Source: a virus
IMG/VR virus record: IMGVR_UViG_3300042691_007097
Coordinates: 1-40,478 of that record
Length of the DNA stretch: 40,478 bases
Reading direction: 5' to 3' (one strand)
The notes beneath the pieces are model-generated. The model made no database searches and had not been told where the DNA came from. It saw only the letters and a program-made list of their open reading frames with translations. Position numbers and translations under genes: made by a program. Below, in pieces: positions 32,835-38,195 of the stretch (the first letter of the stretch is position 1; every line of letters starts with the position of its first letter).

Positions 32835-33971
32835 TTATGCAAACTTAGTTTGTGATCCGAATGCTGTAAATGCAGATGCTACAGTCGAAGTTGTTGCAAC
32901 CTTTACAATTGTCATTGAATAAATATCTACGCTTGATGCGTTACCCGATGTTGGTGCAGTACCACCCTGCCATTTAGGTGTAATTGAAGTTCCGTCTACC
33001 TGGAATCCTGATTGATAATAAGCAGTAGATCCTTGTGTTACCAAGAATGCAATTGTTAATGATTGGCCTGTTGTCATCAAGTTAAGAAGTGATGTATTTG
33101 AATTCCCTCGCACATTTAATGTCCAGTTAGCACCAGCATTTGATGTGTAATATGTAACAGCACCATTTGTAGTTAAGTCATAGTTAATTGTTCCTGTTGC
33201 TGCAGTTGCAGAAACGGTAGCAGACTCAAGAATTTGTGAAATTGTTGTAGTTCCATTAATAATTGGAGATGTTAAAGTTTTATTTGTAAGTGTTTGTGCA
33301 GTAGATAAATCTACAACAGTTGCTGTATCAATTGCAACTGATGGAATCGGACCAGTTCCACTTGTAACTGTAATACCAGTACCAGCAGAAACTGCAGTTA
33401 GATCTCCTGGATCTCCCCATGTAAGTCCACTTGCTGTGCTTGAGTCAGCCTTTAAATATTGTCCATTGCTTCCAACTGTTAAAACTGTTACAGTATCGTT
33501 TGCACTACCCGCTAGCAAATCTCCTTTTGCTGCGATAATTGCTTGTGGAATAAATGGATTGCTTACTGCAGATGTTGCATCTTTATCAACCCAAATTGTT
33601 CCAGTTGTAAGAGAAGTTGTAGGTGATGAGTTTGTAAATACGGCGGTAGCAGAAACTGGTAGTCCAGTAACTGCACCATCTTGATCTACCCAAATAAATC
33701 CATCTGGAATTTCTGCAGGAGTAAAGTCACCTGCTACAGGAGATGTTGCATCAACCTCACCACCAGAAGATGGTCGGTTTTCAAGATCAACAATGTCTGC
33801 TTCAATGGCTTTAAGAATAGAAGCCATAGAAGGAGTAATAATAGCAGCAGTAGTTGCAATAGAAGTATATGCGCCGTAGTGATAGGCGTAAAATGCTGCT
33901 TGAATGTCAGCAGCGTCTGCTAAACCTGGAATTTTGGTTTCGTAAATCGGACCAATTGATTCAACTGCCAT
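32835..33971 (-). CDS. Tail fibre protein with SQTKFA C-terminus
   Basis: A 378-residue fibre. The N-terminal domain (MAVESIGPIYETKIPGLADA, then AAFYAYHYG and IEADIVDLENRPS) has a short coiled coil probably driving trimerisation. The phrases TDQDG-like VDQDGAVTG, AVSAGTGITVTSGTGPIPSV and AQTLTNKTLTSPII follow. The last ~110 residues are paralogous to the 248-residue fibre (WQGGTAPTSGNASS, ending SQTKFA). It probably attaches to the tail tip through the N-terminus. Own promoter and GAGAGGTGA ribosome site. Confidence 0.74.
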   Translation of the reverse strand: MAVESIGPIYETKIPGLADAADIQAAFYAYHYGAYTSIATTAAIITPSMASILKAIEADIVDLENRPSSGGEVDATSPVAGDFTPAEIPDGFIWVDQDGAVTGLPVSATAVFTNSSPTTSLTTGTIWVDKDATSAVSNPFIPQAIIAAKGDLLAGSANDTVTVLTVGSNGQYLKADSSTASGLTWGDPGDLTAVSAGTGITVTSGTGPIPSVAIDTATVVDLSTAQTLTNKTLTSPIINGTTTISQILESATVSATAATGTINYDLTTNGAVTYYTSNAGANWTLNVRGNSNTSLLNLMTTGQSLTIAFLVTQGSTAYYQSGFQVDGTSITPKWQGGTAPTSGNASSVDIYSMTIVKVATTSTVASAFTAFGSQTKFA

Positions 33972-33990
33972 TATGGATCACCTCTCGAAA

Positions 33991-33999
33991 ATTATACCA
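33991..33999 (-). promoter_or_regulatory. Extended -10 promoter of fibre gene
   Basis: Minus-strand TGGTATAAT, 19 bases before the ATG at 33971. Confidence 0.62.
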
Positions 34000-34005
34000 C
34001 AAATA

Positions 34006-34572
34006 TTAACTCTCGCCTGCTTCGACGATTGTAATAAATACATGCACCACTACCTCTTCGTCCAACGCAGACCAAGTGCTACTGGCATATTCTACTGCTT
34101 CCAAGTTAATCGTTAGGTTGCTACCTGCGATTGCTGGAATGGCCATAGAAGAGGCTGTAGGGTTGGTATGAGCGATGCTATATTGAACGCTAAAGTTATC
34201 TGCTACAAAAGCAGTTTCTGCTGCTGTAATGTCATCAATCGGGATTACGACGCTTCCACTACCGCTAGTAAATGTTACAGAGTAATTCTTAGAAAATATC
34301 ACAGGATTCATCTTTAAAACTGGAGTCCATGTGTTTCCACCTGGTTCAGATACATATTGATATAAATATGCATAGTCAGCACCTGGCGAGGTATTTATAA
34401 ATAAATCATTTAAATTTACAGTCTGTCCTATTTCAATGCTGTTAGGATTACCTGTACCAACAAATGTTTGACTACCACGAGTTCCTTGTGGTCCAATATC
34501 AACTAACAATTCAATTGTTGATGGTGGTCCTAAAACCGTAATGTCATCGTTTGATACAAGTACCTCTGGCAT
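34006..34572 (-). CDS. Minor tail protein with collagen-like start
   Basis: A 188-residue protein beginning MPEVLVSNDDITVLGPPSTI, then DIGPQGTRGSQTFVGTG, a short GxxGxxG collagen-like segment found near the N-terminus of many phage tail-tip proteins. A beta-rich part with YAYLYQYVSEPGGNTWTPVL follows. The C-terminal domain looks like a small beta sandwich (EVVVHVFITIVEAG). Its ATG overlaps the stop of the preceding gene (TAATG). Likely part of the fibre base. Confidence 0.6.
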   Translation of the reverse strand: MPEVLVSNDDITVLGPPSTIELLVDIGPQGTRGSQTFVGTGNPNSIEIGQTVNLNDLFINTSPGADYAYLYQYVSEPGGNTWTPVLKMNPVIFSKNYSVTFTSGSGSVVIPIDDITAAETAFVADNFSVQYSIAHTNPTASSMAIPAIAGSNLTINLEAVEYASSTWSALDEEVVVHVFITIVEAGES

Positions 34573-34919
34573 TAGACAGCACCTGTAATGTGATCCGTTA
34601 CAGTAATTGTGCCAGTTAGAAGAGTGTAGACAAGAGATGCGCCAGAATCAATTTGCACATCATAAACATAACTTCCTGCAGTAAGAGTTGAACCAACACC
34701 TGGCAGAATTGTACATGTAACTATATTGCTTGTTGCATTAACAACTGCTTGTGCTTCAAATTGTGTTACGCTTGTAGATCCACGGGCGGTAGCAATAGTA
34801 TAATCCGCACTATAACCAGTTAGAGCAAATGCAGAACCATCAGAGTTCTTTGGACGAATTACAAATTGGTTTGTATCGCCTTTGTAATAATTAAAATTAT
34901 ATGTTCCTGGAAATGCCAT
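34572..34919 (-). CDS. Ig-like fibre-base protein (GDT type)
   Basis: A 115-residue protein with YNFNYYKGDTNQFVIRP, then GYSADYTIATARG and a C-terminal LLTGTITVTDHITG. This is the same plan as the VRGDT proteins at 22212 and 35011 but without the extended N-terminus. A BppU-like Ig domain anchoring fibres is plausible. Coupled by TAATG to the 31-residue gene upstream. Confidence 0.58.
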   Translation of the reverse strand: MAFPGTYNFNYYKGDTNQFVIRPKNSDGSAFALTGYSADYTIATARGSTSVTQFEAQAVVNATSNIVTCTILPGVGSTLTAGSYVYDVQIDSGASLVYTLLTGTITVTDHITGAV

Positions 34920-35014
34920 TAGCGTGACACCTTATAAATCTTTCCGTCTACTTTAATAACAGGCGGAAGATCAGTGCGTGTATCACTGATTTTTACGACG
35001 GTAGGCAAAGTCAT
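34919..35014 (-). CDS. 31-residue coupled protein
   Basis: A tiny frame missed by length cut-offs: MTLPTVVKISDTRTDLPPVI, then KVDGKIYKVSR. It is supported by an AGGAGG ribosome site six bases from the ATG, by overlap with the upstream stop (ATGA) and by overlap of its TAA with the next ATG (TAATG). The pattern looks like a short beta hairpin peptide. Function unknown; probably translated with the tail-base genes on either side. Confidence 0.62.
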   Translation of the reverse strand: MTLPTVVKISDTRTDLPPVIKVDGKIYKVSR

Positions 35015-35421
35015 AATGATCCTCCTGGAGTTACATCACCCAATACTCTAATTGTACCAACAACTGGAGTCCAAACTGTATCTTCTCCTGCTAATTCCAT
35101 TTGAACTTGTAGGTCAAAAGGTAGTTCGGCTACTATGGTTTTATAGGCACTTCCCCAAGATAATGTCATAGAGGCGGGGGCAGTAATAGTCACCGATCCA
35201 GTAGTAGCAGTTATTAATAGTTCGTCTAGCACATCGCCAACAGGATCATAAGCGGTAGCCTTATAAGACCAAGTAGTAGTACTCCACTTTGTTATTTCAT
35301 CATCTTCTAAAAAATCTACCTTTAGCGTAGCAGTATCGCCACGAACAACATTCCATTGAATAGTGGCTGGATTCGCTCCGAATTTAGATGTGTCAGATAC
35401 AATAAAAGATTTTTCAGCCAT
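35011..35421 (-). CDS. Ig-like fibre-base protein with VRGDT motif
   Basis: A 136-residue protein with FGANPATIQWNVVRGDTATL and a C-terminal VWTPVVGTIRVLGDVTPGG. It is paralogous in plan to the gene at 22212 (ISWTLVRGDTAAF). It is the first gene of the long minus-strand fibre region. A TGGTATAAT element lies 8 bases before the ATG and no ribosome site is present, so a leaderless mRNA is predicted. Likely baseplate or fibre-anchor protein. Confidence 0.62.
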   Translation of the reverse strand: MAEKSFIVSDTSKFGANPATIQWNVVRGDTATLKVDFLEDDEITKWSTTTWSYKATAYDPVGDVLDELLITATTGSVTITAPASMTLSWGSAYKTIVAELPFDLQVQMELAGEDTVWTPVVGTIRVLGDVTPGGSL

Positions 35422-35429
35422 AATGTTTG

Positions 35430-35438
35430 ATTATACCA
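35430..35438 (-). promoter_or_regulatory. Extended -10 promoter, first of the fibre region
   Basis: Minus-strand TGGTATAAT with an 8-base gap to the ATG at 35421. Confidence 0.62.
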
Positions 35439-35447
35439 TAAAAAGGC

Positions 35448-35506
35448 TGAACGCTCCAGGGGCAGTGGGGGTGGGTAGAGAGCAACCTGGAGCGCCAGCA
35501 CGTTCA
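35448..35506 (-). terminator. GC-rich hairpin after holin gene
   Basis: Inverted repeats CGCTCCAGG/CCTGGAGCG and TGAACG/CGTTCA form a long stem with a one-sided bulge. On the minus strand it is followed six bases later by TTTTT. It is strikingly G-rich in an AT-rich surround. It could end the holin transcript just before the next promoter. Confidence 0.5.
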
Positions 35507-35572
35507 TTTTAACATTATTTACTATCGATTGTAACGATTTGGTAAAACTTTTAAGAAAAGTATCGTTTTGAC

Positions 35573-35601
35573 TTGACAAGTAAAAAGTATGTGTGTATAA
35601 T
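35573..35601 (+). promoter_or_regulatory. Consensus sigma-70-type promoter, orphan
   Basis: Plus-strand TTGACA, 17-base spacer, TATAAT: a perfect vegetative promoter. No plus-strand gene follows for about 420 bases, and the transcript would first run antisense through the holin gene. The 232-base gap 35422-35653 holds this promoter, the hairpin above, the -10 at 35430 and AT-rich sequence, but no gene that I can see. Confidence 0.7.
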
Positions 35602-35653
35602 AATTAATTAAGAGAGAAAATAGTTAAAAGAATATAATATATATAATATATAG

Positions 35654-35881
35654 TTACTTATTAGCGTGATCTTCAAGATGAACCAAAATAGCGTCGTATA
35701 GTTTATCTACTTTTGCTTCAAGCCGAGTTACTTGATCTTTCATGCTAGATCCACTGTTTGGCTTTAGTTCAACCATTATTTCTTCGACGTATTTCTTCAA
35801 GATCCACCTCAAAACAATCCCCACGGAGCCGACGATTCCAATTATCGTTGCAATCAATCCAGCCCATTCCTGTGGTGTCAT
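35654..35881 (-). CDS. Holin-like single-span membrane protein
   Basis: The 75-residue form starting MTPQEWAGLIATIIGIVGSV at ATG 35881 is chosen. A TGATATAAT element ends 10 bases upstream, and the longer frame from 35920 would overlap that promoter. One transmembrane helix (residues ~7-27) is followed by a basic KK and a charged coiled coil (KDQVTRLEAKVDKLYDAILV). This plan occurs in small phage holins and holin partners. A lysis role is inferred; the lysozyme is 12 kb away on the other strand. Confidence 0.5.
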   Translation of the reverse strand: MTPQEWAGLIATIIGIVGSVGIVLRWILKKYVEEIMVELKPNSGSSMKDQVTRLEAKVDKLYDAILVHLEDHANK

Positions 35882-35891
35882 AATAAACCAA

Positions 35892-35900
35892 ATTATATCA
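35892..35900 (-). promoter_or_regulatory. Extended -10 promoter of holin-like gene
   Basis: Minus-strand TGATATAAT, 10 bases before the ATG at 35881; nearly leaderless. Confidence 0.55.
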
Positions 35901-35985
35901 CGTATTTTCGGCGGGCGCAAAAGAATAACAAACCATCATATGACAACTACGAATCAAAGATACGATAAGCGTCAAGAATATGGTT

Positions 35986-36015
35986 TTGTATTCTATACGG
36001 CCAATAGTATATAAT
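35986..36015 (+). promoter_or_regulatory. Promoter of zinc microprotein gene
   Basis: Plus-strand TTGTAT, 18-base spacer, TATAAT. The 12-mer ATAGTATATAAT is identical to that of the speD promoter at 36439-36450. The expected start falls on the ATG at 36023. Confidence 0.65.
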
Positions 36016-36022
36016 GGCTAGT

Positions 36023-36223
36023 ATGGATAAAGATGTTAAACCTTGGGATCTACTAAATCCAAATCAGCCAAGGTCTGCTGCCGAATTAAAGGAATCCCGA
36101 TTAGCCATATGTCGGACATGTGAGTATTTTAAACCAAGATTAGAGAAATGTGGTAAGTGTGGGTGTTTTATGAGATTAAAGACAGAGTTAGAGAATGCTA
36201 AGTGTCCGATTGGGAAATGGTAA
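36023..36223 (+). CDS. Cysteine-rich zinc-binding microprotein (CxxC...CxxCxC)
   Basis: The ATG at 36014 overlaps the -10 box, so the second ATG (36023, MDKDVKPWDLLNPNQPRSAA) is the start, 7 bases after TATAAT; a leaderless mRNA is predicted. The 66-residue product has CRTC, then CGKCGC, MRLKTEL and CPIGKW. This matches a conserved small phage protein family (DUF6171-like by memory) with a likely structural zinc. Such proteins occur in cyanophages and other aquatic phages; function unknown. Confidence 0.72.
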   Translation: MDKDVKPWDLLNPNQPRSAAELKESRLAICRTCEYFKPRLEKCGKCGCFMRLKTELENAKCPIGKW

Positions 36224-36242
36224 TTTTTATACCCGCTGATTT

Positions 36243-36419
36243 TTAAATACTCCACCATCCGCCATATTTAGCAGCATCGGGATTTTGTTCTTTCCATTCC
36301 CTGGCTTTTTTGTTTTCATATTCCCAATCTATTTCATGAGTATCCAAACCACAATATGGGCATATCCAAAGTCCGATGTTTTCATATACATGGCGACATG
36401 GTGGTTTTTGGTTTGTCAT
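36243..36419 (-). CDS. 58-residue zinc-finger-like microprotein
   Basis: Frame too short for usual cut-offs: MTNQKPPCRHVYENIGLWIC, then PYCGLDTHEIDWEYENKKAR, ending KYGGWWSI. C8 and H10 with the CPYC pair form a likely CxH...CxxC zinc site. The C-terminal part is a charged helix. The ATG lies 6 bases after TGATATAAT and there is no ribosome site, which is exactly leaderless geometry. It converges with the previous gene and diverges from speD. Related Zn microproteins are common in phage accessory regions. Confidence 0.65.
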   Translation of the reverse strand: MTNQKPPCRHVYENIGLWICPYCGLDTHEIDWEYENKKAREWKEQNPDAAKYGGWWSI

Positions 36420-36421
36420 TC

Positions 36422-36450
36422 TTGAATTATATCAAACCATAGTATATAAT
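36422..36450 (+). promoter_or_regulatory. speD promoter
   Basis: Plus-strand TTGAAT, 17-base spacer, TATAAT. Its -35 overlaps the divergent -10 at 36426-36434, so the two promoters probably compete for polymerase. Confidence 0.72.
36426..36434 (-). promoter_or_regulatory. Divergent extended -10 promoter
   Basis: Minus-strand TGATATAAT, 6 bases from the ATG at 36419, overlapping the speD -35. Confidence 0.6.
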
Positions 36451-36475
36451 TGACTTCTATCTTTAAGGAGAAAAA

Positions 36476-36886
36476 ATGTTATTTCATAAACACCTATTGG
36501 TTAATGCTAAGGTTAAACAGCCTATTAAGAATGAGAATGAGGCGATTGATTTTCTTACCCGCTTGGTTGAGCGAATTGATATGAAGATCATTAAGGGACC
36601 TTTTGCTTCTTATGTTGACAAACCAGGAAATAGGGGTTTGACGGCTATTGTGATGATTGAGACAAGTCATATTGCTTTTCATATTTGGGATGAAGCAGAT
36701 CCGTCATTGTTGCAGTTTGATTTGTATACCTGCGGAAAATTGGATCTAGCACAAGTATTGCTTGCTCTTGGAGAAACCTTTGAAGTTGTAGAGATGGATT
36801 ATAATTTGTTTGATAGAGAGACTGGGTTTGTTCTTGAGGCTAGTGGAACTTTTCCAGATCCGTATCAAATGTTAATCGAACTTTAA
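36476..36886 (+). CDS. speD: S-adenosylmethionine decarboxylase family protein (SpeD-like)
   Basis: A 136-residue protein of the bacterial short SpeD class. These self-cleave at a serine to form a pyruvoyl cofactor and decarboxylate S-adenosylmethionine for spermidine synthesis. GLTAIVMIETSHIAFHIWDE (residues 53-72) holds the processing serine S64 and catalytic H69. FDLYTCG holds C86. The H-to-C distance is two residues longer than usual, and the usual Pro-Glu after the Trp is Asp-Glu. Members of this family with altered substrate (ornithine or arginine) are known, so the substrate is open. AAGGAG lies five bases from the ATG; the promoter is its own. Confidence 0.88.
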   Translation: MLFHKHLLVNAKVKQPIKNENEAIDFLTRLVERIDMKIIKGPFASYVDKPGNRGLTAIVMIETSHIAFHIWDEADPSLLQFDLYTCGKLDLAQVLLALGETFEVVEMDYNLFDRETGFVLEASGTFPDPYQMLIEL

Positions 36887-36895
36887 AATTTCATT

Positions 36896-36925
36896 TTGAC
36901 AAAAATCTGAATATTTTTCTAAAAT
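36896..36925 (+). promoter_or_regulatory. Possible promoter after speD, antisense to early minus genes
   Basis: Plus-strand TTGACA, 18-base spacer, TAAAAT. The transcript would carry the hairpin at 36963-36992 and then run antisense to the minus-strand early genes. No plus-strand gene follows until 38016. Confidence 0.4.
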
Positions 36926-36954
36926 GTATGATGCATGATTTTGAAAAAAAATAC

Positions 36955-36992
36955 AAAAAAAATAGTGCGACCACACTCAGGAGATCGCACTA
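36955..36992 (-). terminator. Intrinsic terminator of early minus-strand genes
   Basis: Perfect 8-base-pair stem TAGTGCGA/TCGCACTA with a 14-base loop, followed on the minus strand by eight T. It sits just after the last minus-strand early gene. Confidence 0.85.
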
Positions 36993-37002
36993 GATAAGTT
37001 AT

Positions 37003-37185
37003 TTATCTAATCGGAGCAGTGCCCTGTAAATAACCATCAATGCCAAGTAAATCACAAGTAATCTTTACTCGTTGATTTTTCTTTAGAGATTTTTTATACA
37101 AATCAATAAAGTAATAAACATTTTCTTTTGTAGGCAAATCCATTGATGATGTATTGCCTGCCATGCTAGTTATTGTTAGTTTCAT
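37003..37185 (-). CDS. 60-residue early protein, unknown
   Basis: MKLTITSMAGNTSSMDLPTK, then VYYFIDLYKKSLKKNQRVKI and LGIDGYLQG. A small beta-alpha-beta-like basic protein with a GAGG ribosome site. It overlaps the upstream gene by 20 bases in another frame. Last gene before the terminator. No family recognised. Confidence 0.6.
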   Translation of the reverse strand: MKLTITSMAGNTSSMDLPTKENVYYFIDLYKKSLKKNQRVKITCDLLGIDGYLQGTAPIR

Positions 37186-37294
37186 TTTCTACCTCGTCTT
37201 TCTGCGGATAATGTGAGCGGTCATAGTTGGCAAGTGTCCCACCATTTTCTAAGTGGGCTTTCCTGCGTAGTTGTTCCTCTGAGTAGTTAGCCAT
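37166..37294 (-). CDS. 42-residue early protein, unknown
   Basis: Short frame MANYSEEQLRRKAHLENGGT, then LANYDRSHYPQKDEVENETN. It is charged and hydrophilic, probably a helix plus tail. It overlaps the zinc-ribbon gene upstream (8 bases) and the next gene downstream (20 bases), typical of compact early phage operons. The ribosome site is poor, so coupling is likely. Confidence 0.5.
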   Translation of the reverse strand: MANYSEEQLRRKAHLENGGTLANYDRSHYPQKDEVENETNNN

Positions 37295-37403
37295 TTGCTA
37301 CACACTCGCAAGGCTCAATGTAGTAATCGTTTTCATCACCGATAAAAACTAAGCCCTCACCATAACAAGATGAGCAATCTATAATCTGAACTGCGTTTAT
37401 CAT
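37287..37403 (-). CDS. 38-residue CxxCxGxG mini zinc-ribbon protein
   Basis: MINAVQIIDCSSCYGEGLVF, then IGDENDYYIEPCECVANG. CSSCYGEG is a single DnaJ-type CxxCxGxG element; with PCEC later it makes one complete four-cysteine zinc site, half of what DnaJ carries. An AGAAAGGATAACTAAATG leader identical to that of the next upstream gene supports the start. It is one of several tiny zinc proteins in this early region. It may be a protein-binding or host-takeover factor; function unknown. Confidence 0.65.
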   Translation of the reverse strand: MINAVQIIDCSSCYGEGLVFIGDENDYYIEPCECVANG

Positions 37404-37429
37404 TTAGTTATCCTTTCTTTAGTGTTGTA

Positions 37430-37451
37430 ATCTTAGCAGGTAGCACTGACA
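37430..37451 (-). promoter_or_regulatory. Early promoter TGTCAG-N10-TAAGAT
   Basis: Minus-strand TGTCAG, ten bases, TAAGAT with TGC before the -10. Same spacing as three other early promoters. Confidence 0.55.
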
Positions 37452-37455
37452 AGGA

Positions 37456-37632
37456 CTAGCCTTGCCAATGTGGAGAGTAATCTCCGTCCTCTACTCTTGT
37501 AGAGTTGATAGTGTAGCCACTCGCTACTAAACTATCTAGCAAGTCATTTATTTGATACTCGCTAACCATGAGGCGATTTAGCACCTCTATTTCAATGCCG
37601 TTTTTTTCGGCTGTATAACTTAGAGTTTTCAT
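37456..37632 (-). CDS. 58-residue early protein, unknown
   Basis: MKTLSYTAEKNGIEIEVLNR, then MVSEYQINDLLDSLVASGYT and VEDGDYSPHWQG. It is acidic, looks alpha/beta, and has no cysteine. The AGAAAGGATAACTAAATG leader matches that of the downstream gene. First gene of the minus-strand early set, driven from the repeat-rich regulatory zone. No family recognised. Confidence 0.6.
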   Translation of the reverse strand: MKTLSYTAEKNGIEIEVLNRLMVSEYQINDLLDSLVASGYTINSTRVEDGDYSPHWQG

Positions 37633-37659
37633 TTAGTTATCCTTTCTTTTGATAATCTT

Positions 37660-37681
37660 ATTCTATAACCTACCACTGACA
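37660..37681 (-). promoter_or_regulatory. Early promoter TGTCAG-N10-TAGAAT
   Basis: Minus-strand TGTCAG, ten bases, TAGAAT, 27 bases before the start codon at 37632 and ten bases from the repeat-operator element. Confidence 0.55.
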
Positions 37682-37690
37682 TTTTGGGCT

Positions 37691-37744
37691 ACTTATTCGC
37701 TAGGCTCATTGTGATTTGTATCACACTTATTTGCTAGGCTCATT
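37691..37744. repeat. 54-base element: direct repeat - operator - direct repeat
   Basis: Two 20-base copies of ACTTATTYGCTAGGCTCATT (one difference, C/T) at 37691-37710 and 37725-37744 flank, without a single spare base, the inverted repeat GTGATTTGTATCAC at 37711-37724. Likely a compound protein-binding site controlling the minus-strand early promoters. Confidence 0.75.
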
Positions 37745-37775
37745 AGCGTAATGTCTATTTAGTTTTGATAGGAGT

Positions 37776-37804
37776 ATCCTATAACAAAAAAGTCAAAAAG
37801 TCAA
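37776..37804 (-). promoter_or_regulatory. Early minus-strand promoter TTGACT-N17-TAGGAT
   Basis: A minus-strand -35/-10 pair with an ideal 17-base spacer. A second TTGACT sits eight bases inside the spacer. The transcript would run through the 54-base repeat element. The 383-base gap 37633-38015 holds these control elements and no gene. Confidence 0.6.
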
Positions 37805-37813
37805 GTTATTTCT

Positions 37814-37896
37814 CGGCGTGTCGCATGTGTTTCTAATCACACTTTTTCCCACCCCCGAGGTCGGGCGTGTCGGAACCCGGCGCACTCGGGCGTGTC
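37814..37896. promoter_or_regulatory. Three GGCGTGTC boxes and an operator in early control zone
   Basis: GGCGTGTC occurs at 37815-37822, 37864-37871 and again in CGGGCGTGTC around 37887-37896. An operator-like GTGTTTCTAATCAC lies at 37827-37840. The same box stands two bases before the -35 of the promoters near 38730, 38975 and 40111. Confidence 0.55.
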
Positions 37897-37905
37897 TAAA
37901 TAAAT

Positions 37906-37940
37906 GTGTTGTAAATCACAAAACGAAATGTCCGATTTGT
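37906..37940. promoter_or_regulatory. Operator GTGTTGTAAATCAC plus 17-base repeat
   Basis: An operator-like site at 37906-37919 is followed by CGAAATGTCCGATTTGT at 37924-37940. The same 17-mer recurs exactly at 38675-38691, again beside an operator. Confidence 0.58.
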
Positions 37941-37960
37941 ACGCATACTGGTCAGTAGAA

Positions 37961-37982
37961 TGTCAGACCCCCCTGCTAGAAT
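37961..37982 (+). promoter_or_regulatory. Early promoter TGTCAG-N10-TAGAAT of plus-strand genes
   Basis: Plus-strand TGTCAG, ten bases, then TGC-TAGAAT (extended -10), 33 bases before the ATG at 38016. Confidence 0.6.
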
Positions 37983-38015
37983 ACTTGTATTAGATAAAAA
38001 AGAAAGGTGGTCAAA

Positions 38016-38195
38016 ATGACTACACTAAGAGAAATAGAAAATCTAGGATTTTCACTTCAAGATAATATCTGCGTATTTTGCTTACGCACTATGGATAGAT
38101 GGGATAAGTATTGTGTATCCTGTAATGAATATAAAGGCGTGATGAATATTGTTTCCGCCGTTTCCTACTATGGAAAGGATATTCTAAATGGCTAA
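38016..38195 (+). CDS. 59-residue zinc-ribbon early protein
   Basis: The ATG at 38016 (MTTLREIENLGFSLQDNICV) is chosen over an in-frame GTG at 38007, which lies inside the ribosome site GAAAGGTGG. CVFC and CVSC, 11 residues apart, make a small zinc ribbon. First plus-strand early gene; its end overlaps the next gene by eight bases. Possible DNA- or protein-binding regulator. Confidence 0.68.
   Translation: MTTLREIENLGFSLQDNICVFCLRTMDRWDKYCVSCNEYKGVMNIVSAVSYYGKDILNG

Noticed and set aside
35455-35478. G-quadruplex in the G-rich spacer
   Set aside because: Only three good G tracts are present; the inverted repeat explains the base composition better.
35742-36014. Plus-strand frame opposite the holin-like gene as product of the consensus promoter
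   Set aside because: No ribosome site and no plausible domain; it mirrors the holin helix and coiled coil.
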